The translations under genes were made by a program, and so were the position numbers. Positions 1 through 6,367 of a stretch of DNA of 20,619 nt are shown here, piece after piece. The notes below the pieces were generated by a model that did no database searches, had not been told where the DNA came from, and was given only the letters and a program-made list of their open reading frames with translations. This DNA comes from JBFGCT01 sp041581055 (lineage in GTDB: Bacteria > Actinomycetota > Acidimicrobiia > Acidimicrobiales > Ilumatobacteraceae), in assembly GCA_041581055.1 (NCBI GenBank), contig JBFGCT010000059.1:1-20619 (forward strand). Direction: 5' to 3'. Numbering within the stretch: the stretch's first letter is position 1; every line of letters starts with the position of its first letter.

Positions 1-1962
1 CACGACGTCGGCGCCGGCACCGAGCGGTGCGTCGCCGACCCGCGGGCGCTGCTCGCCGACCCGGGGGGCGACGACGTGCCCGACGCCGAGCGCGCCCGCC
101 GGGAGCGGGCGCGCGAAGGCGCCGGCGGCATCACCGGGTACGCCGCCGACGCGGCGGTCAGGGTCGTCGCGTTCGCGCTGTCCGGGCGCCTGTACGCGGC
201 CGGCCTGCTGTCCGGGCACGCCCGGCCGGTGGCGGTCGACGGTCCGGTGTTCGACCCCCGGCCCGACCCGCCGGCCGCGCGCATCGCCTACGTCAGCGAG
301 CGGCGGCTGTGCGTCGCCGAGCTCGACGGCTCGTCGCGCGTCCTCGCCGAGGACGACGACGAGCAGGTGTCATGGGGCGCGGCCGACTTCATCGCCGCCG
401 AGGAGATGCACCGCTTCCGCGGGTTCTGGTGGAACCCGGCGGGCACCGCCATCGCCGCCTGCCGGGTCGACACCACGCCGGTCGCCGAGTGGGTGATCGC
501 CGACCCGGCCAACCCCGAGCTGCCGGCGCGCCACGTCCGCTTCCCCGCGGCCGGCACGCCGAACGCCGTCGTCACCCTGCACCTGCTCGGGCTCGACGGC
601 TCGCGCCTCGCCGTCGACTGGGACCGCGAGTTCTTCCCCTACGTGGCCGAGGTCGACTGGTCCGAACACGGGTTGATCATGCTCGTCCAGGCGACCGACC
701 AGCGCGGCTCGATGACGCTGCTCGTCGACGAGCGGACCGGCGAGACCGAGGTGCTCGCGCACGACTACGACGACGCCTGGATCGAGCTCGTGCCGGGCAC
801 GCCGCGCCTGGTCGACGACCGTGTCGTCGTCGCCTGCGCCGACCGCGACGGGCTGCGCTGGCTGACGGTCGGCGACGAGCCGGTCACGCCCGACGACCTC
901 CAGGTCAGGGCGGTGCTCGACGTCGGAACCGAGGGGATCACGTTCTCCGCCAACCCGATCGACGACGCGACCGTCCTCCACGTGTGGCGCCGCGCCGCCG
1001 ACGGCGAGTTGACCGCCCTGACCGAGGCGCCGGGCGTCCATTCCGCCGCCGTCGGCGGCGCGACGACCGCCATCCGCTCGACGTCGCTCGCCGAGCCGGG
1101 CACGACGACGACGATCACCGCCGGCGACGGCAGCCGCACGACGATCCCCTCCCTCGCCGAGACGCCGCTCGCCCGGCCGAACGTCGAGCTGATCAGGGCC
1201 GGCGATCGGGAGCTCAACACGGCGGTGCTGCTCCCCCACGACCACGACGGCGGACCGCTCCCGGTCCTGCTCGACCCGTACGGGGGCCCGCACGCGCTGC
1301 GCGTGACGCAGGCCCACAACGCGTTCACCACTGCGCAGTGGTTCGCCGACCAGGGGTTCGCGGTCGTCGTCGCCGACGGGCGCGGCACGCCGGGCCGGGG
1401 CAGCGACTGGGAGCGCGCGGTCCACCTCGATCTGGCGACCGCCCCGCTCGACGACCAGGTCGACGCGCTCCACGCCGCCGCCGAACGGTTCGACGTCCTC
1501 GATCTCGGCCGCGTCGCCATCCGCGGGTGGAGCTTCGGCGGGTACCTCGCCGCGCTCGCCGTGCTCGACCGGCCCGACGTCTTCCACGCCGCGGTCGCGG
1601 GCGCCCCCGTGACCGACTGGCGGCTGTACGACACCCACTACACCGAGCGCTACCTCGGCGATCCGGCGAAGCGCGCCGACGCCTACGACAACTGCTCGCT
1701 GCTCCCCCGCGCGGAGCGGCTCACCCGGCCGCTGCTGTTGATCCACGGCCTCGCCGACGACAACGTGGTCGCCGCCCACACCCTGCGGCTCTCGGCCGCG
1801 CTGCTCGCCGCCGGCCGGCCGCACGAGGTGCTGCCACTCGCCGGCGTCACCCACATGACGCCTCAGGAGGTCGTCGCCGAGAACCTCCTCCACCACCAGC
1901 TCGACTTCCTCCGCCGGGCGCTCGACCCGCCCGCGGACCCGCCAGAAGGGGACACCCCATGA
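1..1962 (+). CDS. S9-family (DPP-IV-like) prolyl oligopeptidase, 5' end cut off by window
   Basis: The reading frame is open from base 1, so the true start lies upstream; the first internal GTG, at 76, falls inside conserved-looking sequence. The N-terminal two thirds fit the beta-propeller of dipeptidyl-peptidase-IV-like enzymes. The C-terminal third is an alpha/beta-hydrolase domain. The nucleophile motif is GWSFGGY, with the Ser codon at 1531-1533. The acid is in HGLADDNVV, probably the first Asp, codon 1756-1758. The His is in GVTHMT, codon 1852-1854, so the triad is complete. Enzymes of this family release dipeptides or cleave after proline in peptides. No export signal can be judged because the N-terminus is missing. 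The stop overlaps the next start in an ATGA, so the two genes are probably translationally coupled. Family assignment is firm; the substrate is not known. Confidence 0.93.
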   Translation, partial: HDVGAGTERCVADPRALLADPGGDDVPDAERARRERAREGAGGITGYAADAAVRVVAFALSGRLYAAGLLSGHARPVAVDGPVFDPRPDPPAARIAYVSERRLCVAELDGSSRVLAEDDDEQVSWGAADFIAAEEMHRFRGFWWNPAGTAIAACRVDTTPVAEWVIADPANPELPARHVRFPAAGTPNAVVTLHLLGLDGSRLAVDWDREFFPYVAEVDWSEHGLIMLVQATDQRGSMTLLVDERTGETEVLAHDYDDAWIELVPGTPRLVDDRVVVACADRDGLRWLTVGDEPVTPDDLQVRAVLDVGTEGITFSANPIDDATVLHVWRRAADGELTALTEAPGVHSAAVGGATTAIRSTSLAEPGTTTTITAGDGSRTTIPSLAETPLARPNVELIRAGDRELNTAVLLPHDHDGGPLPVLLDPYGGPHALRVTQAHNAFTTAQWFADQGFAVVVADGRGTPGRGSDWERAVHLDLATAPLDDQVDALHAAAERFDVLDLGRVAIRGWSFGGYLAALAVLDRPDVFHAAVAGAPVTDWRLYDTHYTERYLGDPAKRADAYDNCSLLPRAERLTRPLLLIHGLADDNVVAAHTLRLSAALLAAGRPHEVLPLAGVTHMTPQEVVAENLLHHQLDFLRRALDPPADPPEGDTP

Positions 1963-2354
1963 ACGAACGACTCGCCGAGCTCTACCACGGCGTCGCCGTG
2001 CACGCGACCGCCAATCGGGAGCACCTCGCGGCGCTCGAGCTCCTCGCCCTCGTGATGCTCGCCGACCAGGAGATCGACGACACCGAGGTCGACCTGGTCC
2101 GCGAGATCAGCGCCGACTGGAGGGGCGACGAGTTCGCCTTCGACGAGTTCCTGGCCCCCGCCGTCGAGGCGGCGCGCCACGCCATCGACAACGACGAGGT
2201 GACCACCTTCCTCGACGACATCGACGACCGGATCAGCAGCAGGGTGCTGCGCGCCGCCCTGTTCTCGACGGCGCGCGACGTCGCCAACGTCGACGACGAC
2301 GTGTCGCCCGAGGAGGGCACGATTCTCGCCGAGGTCGCCGTCCGGTTCGGTTGA
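1959..2354 (+). CDS. TerB-like small acidic protein
   Basis: A 131-residue acidic protein. The ATG overlaps the stop of the upstream peptidase (ATGA) and is preceded by a good ribosome-binding site, AGAAGGGG, about 6 nt away. Residues about 24-50 (ALELLALVMLADQEIDDTEV) and 95-128 (alternating helices ending DDDVSPEEGTILAEVA) look like the two acidic, helical halves of the TerB/DjlA-N family. In that family, conserved Asp/Glu pairs follow a hydrophobic helix. TerB proteins are linked to tellurite and stress responses and to metal binding, but members this short occur singly in many genomes with no known role. No signal peptide or membrane segment is visible. There are no other ter genes in the window, so tellurite resistance should not be assumed. 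Coupling to the peptidase is the only contextual clue. Confidence 0.75.
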   Translation: MNERLAELYHGVAVHATANREHLAALELLALVMLADQEIDDTEVDLVREISADWRGDEFAFDEFLAPAVEAARHAIDNDEVTTFLDDIDDRISSRVLRAALFSTARDVANVDDDVSPEEGTILAEVAVRFG

Positions 2355-2369
2355 CCGCGTCCCGCCCGC

Positions 2370-3788
2370 TCAGCCCGGCCGGAACACCATCCGCAGCCCA
2401 TCGCGCATCACGCCCTCGTGCCGCTCGTGCTCACGCACGAGGCCGTCGACGACGAACCCGGCGGCGCGGTACGCGGCGACCGCCCGCTCGTTCTCGGGGT
2501 ACGGCATGATCACGACGTCGCAGGCGCCGCGCTCGGCCAGGAGGTACTCGGCCGCGGCGCGGACGACGCGCCGGCCGAGCCCGGTGCCGTGGAGCTCGGG
2601 CTCCCCGACGAACATGTCGATCGACCAGATCCCGGCCCCGTTGTCGAGGTCGAACTCGGCGGCCCATCGTTCGAGCTCGTAGAACTGGATGTACCCCACG
2701 GGCCGGCCGGCGAGCTCGACGATGGCCGAGATCGTGCCGTCCCGCTCGTTCTGCCCGCCGGGGCCGTACTCGTCGAGCACGTCGGCCAGGTCGTAGTCCT
2801 GATCCCGCCCGGCGTACCACTCGAGCACCTCCGGTGTCCGCAACCAGCGCAGCATCGAGGCGATGTCCGCGAGGTCGTTTCGCATGTGGCGCACGCGCAG
2901 CTCACCGTCGTCGACGGCGAACATCGTCGTCGGTCGGCGGCCGAGCGCGATCCGGTCCCGCCCGGCCAGATCGGGTCGCACCTCGACGTCGGCGAAACCC
3001 CGATCGGTCAGGAGCTCGATCGCCGCGGGCCCTTGATCCGCGCCGATCTCCAGCACGAGCCAGCCCCCCGGCCGGACGCGGTCGAACGTCTCGGACGCGA
3101 TGCGCCGGATGTCGTCGAGGCCGTCGGGCCCGGCGAACAGCGCCGACCGCGGCTCCCAATCGGACACGACCGCCTCCACGTCGGGCGAGCCGAGCGCGAC
3201 GTACGGGGGGTTGGACACGATCACGTCGAAGCGCGTGTCGTCGGGCAGCGCGGCGGCCCACGAGCCGCGCCCGACGCGCACGTTGCAGGCCGCCCGCCCG
3301 AGCCCGGCGAGGTTCGCCGAGGCCAGTTCGAGAGCGTCGTCGTCGACGTCGGTGATCCACACGGTCGTGCCGTCGAGCGGCAGCTCGTCGGCCATCGCCA
3401 ACCCGATCGCGCCCGAACCGGTTCCGAGGTCGGCGACGACGCGCAGCGGGCCGAACGACCGCGCCAGCTCGATCGCCGCGCCGGCCACCAACTCCGTCTC
3501 GGGTCGCGGGATCAACACCCGGCGGTCGATCGCCAGGTCGAGGCGCCGGAACCCCCAGTGGCCGAGCACGTACTGCAGCGGCTCGCCGGCCCGCAGCCGC
3601 CCGGCCATCGCGTCGAGATGGGCGCCGGCCCGCGCCGACGGCCGCTCGTCGAGCAGCGCGAGGAACTCGTCGCCGAACGCGCCGGACGCGGTCTCGCACA
3701 TCCAGCGCGCCGCGGTCCGGTCGCCGATCTCCGCCGCGGTCTCGGCCCACCGGTCGCGCCACGTCGGCCCGTCGGCGCGGTCAGCCAT
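2370..3788 (-). CDS. prmC: Release-factor glutamine methyltransferase PrmC fused to AAC(6')-like GNAT domain
   Basis: A single 472-residue frame starting at ATG 3788, 14 nt after the prfA stop. Residues 1-288 are a complete PrmC (HemK). They show an N-terminal helical domain, the S-adenosylmethionine loop DLGTGSG at 120-126, and the catalytic NPPY at 193-196. This enzyme methylates the Gln of the GGQ motif in release factors, and its substrate RF1 is encoded just upstream. The PrmC part ends about where family members end (GRDRIALGRRPTT), but no stop follows. Residues 289-472 are a GNAT acetyltransferase resembling AAC(6')-Ib-type enzymes. They include MLRWLRTPEVLEWY at 312-325, the acetyl-CoA loop HGTGLGR at 400-406, and PENERAVAAYRAAGF at 431-445. 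The internal ATG at 2924 has neither a Shine-Dalgarno sequence nor a TANNNT box, so separate translation looks unlikely. An unnoticed base error that removed a stop cannot be excluded. Confidence 0.9.
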   Translation of the reverse strand: MADRADGPTWRDRWAETAAEIGDRTAARWMCETASGAFGDEFLALLDERPSARAGAHLDAMAGRLRAGEPLQYVLGHWGFRRLDLAIDRRVLIPRPETELVAGAAIELARSFGPLRVVADLGTGSGAIGLAMADELPLDGTTVWITDVDDDALELASANLAGLGRAACNVRVGRGSWAAALPDDTRFDVIVSNPPYVALGSPDVEAVVSDWEPRSALFAGPDGLDDIRRIASETFDRVRPGGWLVLEIGADQGPAAIELLTDRGFADVEVRPDLAGRDRIALGRRPTTMFAVDDGELRVRHMRNDLADIASMLRWLRTPEVLEWYAGRDQDYDLADVLDEYGPGGQNERDGTISAIVELAGRPVGYIQFYELERWAAEFDLDNGAGIWSIDMFVGEPELHGTGLGRRVVRAAAEYLLAERGACDVVIMPYPENERAVAAYRAAGFVVDGLVREHERHEGVMRDGLRMVFRPG

Positions 3789-3802
3789 TCGTCGCCGCCC
3801 CG

Positions 3803-4876
3803 TCAGCCCCGGTCGCCACCCGCCGCGAGCTGGCGCGCCCGCTCGTCGGCGGCGAGCGCGTCGACCACGGCCTGGAGGTCGCCGCCGAGCACGTCGGCCA
3901 GCCGATAGACCGTGAACCCGACCCGGTGGTCGGTCACGCGATTCTCCTTGAAGTTGTACGTCCGCACCTTCTCGCTGCGACCGCCGCCGCCGACCTGCGA
4001 CCGCCGCTCGGCCGACTGCTCGGCGTCGCGCTCGGATTCGGCCAGCTCGAACAGCCGCGCCCGGAGGACCTTCATCGCCCGCGCCTTGTTCTGGAGCTGC
4101 GACCGCTCGTCCTGCATCGCCACGGTCACCCCGGTCGGACGGTGGGTGACGCGCACGGCGGAGTCGGTCGTGTTGACGCTCTGGCCGCCCGGGCCGCTGG
4201 CCCGATACACGTCGACGTCGAGGTCGCGCTCGTCGATCTGGACGTCGATCTCGTCGACCTCGGGCATCACGGTCACCGTCGCCGACGACGTGTGGACCCG
4301 GCCCTGGCTCTCGGTCTTCGGCACGCGCTGGACGCGGTGCGGGCCGCCCTCGAACTTCAGGTTGCGCCAGGCCGTGGCGCCGCGGAACTCGAGGGTGATC
4401 TCGTTCAGCCCGCCCATGTCGCTCGGCGTCGACGACAGCGTCTCGACCTTCCACCCCTGGCCCGCGGCGTACGCCCTGTACATCTCGGCGAGGTCGCGGG
4501 CGAACAGGTTGGCCTCCTCGCCGCCCTCGGCACCGCGGATCTCCATCAGGACGGCCTTGCCGTCGTGGGGGTCTGTGGGCAGCATCAACTCGCGCAGCTC
4601 GTGTTCGAGCTCGGCGAGCTCCTCGTCGGCCGCCGAGATCTCGGACTGCAGCAGCGACCGCTCGTCGCCGGTCGCCCCCTCGAGCATCTCGCGGGCGGCG
4701 TCGGCGTCGCCGCGGCGGGCGAGGTGGCGGCGAAACGCGGCGACGACCGGGCCGAGCTCGTTGTACCGCTTCGAGATGGTGCGCAGCAACGCCGGGTCGG
4801 CCAGCACGTCGGGGTCGGCGAGCTGGCGTTCGAGGTTGTCGTACTCCTCGTTGACCTCGCTGAGTCGCTCCAACAT
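3803..4876 (-). CDS. prfA: Peptide chain release factor 1 (RF1)
   Basis: A 357-residue protein, the usual RF1 length. RF1 recognises UAA and UAG and triggers release of the finished peptide on the ribosome. The codon-reading tripeptide is PKT at 186-188, inside RVPKTESQGRVHTS. This is the PxT form of RF1, not the SPF of RF2. The peptidyl-transferase motif GGQ is at 230-232 in YRASGPGGQSVN. The coiled N-terminal domain (about 1-95) and the C-terminal tail EKVRTYNFKENRVTDHR (302-318) are intact. The ATG at 4876 has no Shine-Dalgarno sequence, but a TAGCCT hexamer ends 9 nt before it, suggesting a short or absent leader. It lies 30 nt after the upstream unrecognised gene and 14 nt before prmC, whose product methylates the GGQ glutamine. 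Confidence 0.97.
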   Translation of the reverse strand: MLERLSEVNEEYDNLERQLADPDVLADPALLRTISKRYNELGPVVAAFRRHLARRGDADAAREMLEGATGDERSLLQSEISAADEELAELEHELRELMLPTDPHDGKAVLMEIRGAEGGEEANLFARDLAEMYRAYAAGQGWKVETLSSTPSDMGGLNEITLEFRGATAWRNLKFEGGPHRVQRVPKTESQGRVHTSSATVTVMPEVDEIDVQIDERDLDVDVYRASGPGGQSVNTTDSAVRVTHRPTGVTVAMQDERSQLQNKARAMKVLRARLFELAESERDAEQSAERRSQVGGGGRSEKVRTYNFKENRVTDHRVGFTVYRLADVLGGDLQAVVDALAADERARQLAAGGDRG

Positions 4877-4885
4877 CGCGAGCCG

Positions 4886-4891
4886 AGGCTA
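4886..4891 (-). promoter_or_regulatory. Possible -10 element of prfA
   Basis: On the minus strand this reads TAGCCT, fitting TANNNT, and it ends 9 nt before the prfA ATG, which has no Shine-Dalgarno sequence. No convincing -35 is seen. The same hexamer occurs 7 nt before hom. Confidence 0.35.
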
Positions 4892-4906
4892 ACGCCGCGC
4901 GCGCCG

Positions 4907-5965
4907 TCAGCCGAGTGGCGCGAACCGGACCGGCGCGGCGAGCAGCCCGACGAGCTCGCGGGTGATCGGGACCAGGTCGCGGGCGGGCGTGACGACGGCG
5001 ATCTCGCGCCGCTCGTCCATGGCGCGCACGTCGGCGACGTAGGCGGCGAGATCGAGATCGACGCCGGTCGAGAACACGACGGCCACCTCCCGACCGTCCT
5101 CGTCGACGCCGGCCGCGACGCACGGTGTCGGATCCTTCAGATTCGGGCGGGGCAGCGGCGGCTCGGCGGGCGTGAGCGAGCGGAGCCCGATCAGCCCCGG
5201 TTCCCGCTCGACCCGCCAGCGCAGGAACCGCTCGGCCATCAGCCGGTTGAGCGGATGCTGCGGGGCTTCGGCGCGGCGATGCTCGGCGACGGCCGCGACG
5301 ACCCGGCTCAGCGCCTCGACGGTCGGGACGTCGCCGTGGAGGATCTGGAACGCCTCCCGATCGTTCGCCCCGACGCCGACCTCGAGCAGGACACCGGCGG
5401 CGGCGCGATCGGGGTCGCGCGGGGGCGGGGCGACGCCCGCCTCGGTGACGTGGCCGACGGTCGGTTCGGCGACGACGCGGCAGACCTCGAGCCCGCGCAC
5501 CTCGCCGAACACCACGCCGTGCTCCACGTTCGGGGCGGCGCCCGCCGCCTCGATCAAGCCGGTGAGCGCGAGGTGCCCCGGGAGCGGCGCTGGCGGGAGG
5601 GGCAGCGGTTCGGGGGGCGCCGGGAGCAGCGTCCGCTCCTCGGCGAACCAGACGTCGATCGGGAGCGTGAACCGGCCGGCCCGGCGGGCGAGCAGCCCGG
5701 TGTCGGCGCCGGCGACCAGGTGCAGCGCGTCGGCGTCGTTGCGGACCGCCCACGCGAGGGCGCGGCCGAGCAGCCGGGCGGCAGATCCCTCGACGACCAC
5801 CCATGCGGCCCCGTCGACGACCATCGCCGCGCCGGCCGGGAACGCCTCCGGCGCGGCGGCGACATCACGACCCAGATGTTCGGCGACCAGCGCCCTGAGC
5901 CTGATCCCGTGCAACCGGCTGCGCCGCCCCCCGTCGTCGGAATCCGATGAGGACGGGCCGATCAC
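4907..5965 (-). CDS. Unrecognised protein upstream of prfA
   Basis: I do not recognise this family. The frame stays open up to a GTG at 6088, but that start would run through the palindromes and low-complexity sequence of the intergenic region. The GTG at 5965 is preferred because a TAGCGT hexamer sits 7 nt before it, as at other genes here that lack a Shine-Dalgarno sequence. This gives 352 residues. The protein is Ala/Val/Pro-rich with a proline-rich stretch (LPAPPEPLPLPPAPLPG) near its middle. A better-structured C-terminal third contains LNRLMAERFLRWRVERE and ends EIAVVTPARDLVPITRELVG. There is no signal peptide, no clear membrane helix and no metal-binding cysteine cluster. It sits 30 nt before prfA in the same orientation, so it may belong to the release-factor operon, but no function can be inferred. 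Confidence 0.75.
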   Translation of the reverse strand: MIGPSSSDSDDGGRRSRLHGIRLRALVAEHLGRDVAAAPEAFPAGAAMVVDGAAWVVVEGSAARLLGRALAWAVRNDADALHLVAGADTGLLARRAGRFTLPIDVWFAEERTLLPAPPEPLPLPPAPLPGHLALTGLIEAAGAAPNVEHGVVFGEVRGLEVCRVVAEPTVGHVTEAGVAPPPRDPDRAAAGVLLEVGVGANDREAFQILHGDVPTVEALSRVVAAVAEHRRAEAPQHPLNRLMAERFLRWRVEREPGLIGLRSLTPAEPPLPRPNLKDPTPCVAAGVDEDGREVAVVFSTGVDLDLAAYVADVRAMDERREIAVVTPARDLVPITRELVGLLAAPVRFAPLG

Positions 5966-5972
5966 CCCGAGG

Positions 5973-5978
5973 ACGCTA
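5973..5978 (-). promoter_or_regulatory. Possible -10 element of the gene ending at 4907
   Basis: TAGCGT on the minus strand, 7 nt before the GTG at 5965. It fits TANNNT. There is no Shine-Dalgarno sequence and no clear -35. It helps decide the start codon of the downstream gene. Confidence 0.3.
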
Positions 5979-6146
5979 CCGCCGCCGCCCGGAAGCGCCC
6001 GCGGACGACCCCACCCAAGGCCGAGGCCGGGTGTCTGCCGGGCGAACATTTCTGGAATTGGTGCGCGGTGTTGTCGCCGTGACAACACAAGTTGTCAATT
6101 TCGGAATCTTCTCCGGCCGGTGCTCGTCGACCCCACCCCCCGGCGC
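5979..6146. other. Non-coding interval, left part
   Basis: This is part of a 399-bp stretch (5966-6364) without a convincing gene. Reading frames that cross it on either strand are Pro/Arg/Thr-rich translations of repeats and resemble no protein family I know. It holds the relatively AT-rich patch at about 6048-6115, with the overlapping palindromes listed separately. A perfect minus-strand TTGACA lies at 6093-6098, but no good TANNNT stands 16-18 nt beyond it. Confidence 0.5.
6068..6097. promoter_or_regulatory. Two overlapping palindromes, candidate operator
   Basis: The first palindrome has perfect 8-bp arms, GTGTTGTC at 6068-6075 and GACAACAC at 6081-6088, with a 5-nt centre. The second has perfect 7-bp arms, TGACAAC at 6080-6086 and GTTGTCA at 6091-6097, with a 4-nt centre. 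They share the middle GACAAC half-site, so the order is GTTGTC, GACAAC, GTTGTC. The second palindrome overlaps a minus-strand TTGACA (6093-6098) and a plus-strand GTGACA (6079-6084). Placement about 100 nt before the gene starting at 5965 suggests a repressor site, but the regulator is unknown. Confidence 0.45.
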
Positions 6147-6333
6147 ACAGCCGCCGCCGGGAGCGCCAGCGACCAAGGCCGGCGCGAGGCCGACCAAACC
6201 AGCCCACCACCAACCCCGCTCCAAGGCCGAGCCAACCAGAACAGCCGCCGCCGGGAGCGCCAGCGACCAAGGCTGGCGCGAGGCCGACCAAACCCGGCCA
6301 CCACCGACCCGCTCCAAGGCCGAGCCAACCCGA
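6147..6333. repeat. Two-copy tandem repeat of about 93-94 bp
   Basis: Copy 1 begins at 6147 and copy 2 at 6241, both with ACAGCCGCCGCCGGGAGCG. They stay nearly identical for about 93 bp, with a few substitutions and one 1-nt length difference. Both end in CTCCAAGGCCGAGCCAACC. On the minus strand the units are rich in GG pairs. The repeats lie just downstream of the DUF1501 gene and carry no supported coding sequence. Confidence 0.8.
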
Positions 6334-6367
6334 ACGGCCGAGCCAACCAGAACCGCCGAGCCAACTA
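6318..6367. repeat. Short 18-bp direct repeats
   Basis: GGCCGAGCCAACCCGAAC at 6318-6335 is followed directly by GGCCGAGCCAACCAGAAC at 6336-6353. A partial third copy, CGCCGAGCCAACTAG, then runs into the stop codon of the DUF1501 gene. The same unit also occurs once at about 6226-6243, at the join of the larger repeat copies. Confidence 0.75.

Noticed and set aside
1959..2354. Tellurite resistance operon
   Set aside because: Only one TerB-like gene is present, with no terA, terC, terD or terZ nearby.
2370..2924. Annotating the GNAT part as a separate aminoglycoside-resistance gene
   Set aside because: It has no stop before it, no ribosome-binding site and no mobile-element context; similarity to AAC(6') enzymes does not show resistance.
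5966..6088. Longer form of the unrecognised gene, starting at GTG 6088
   Set aside because: It would start inside the palindromes and encode low-complexity sequence; GTG 5965 has a TANNNT box at the right distance.
6147..6367. CRISPR-like array
   Set aside because: Repeats are adjacent and unequal, with no unique spacers of constant length and no cas genes in the window.
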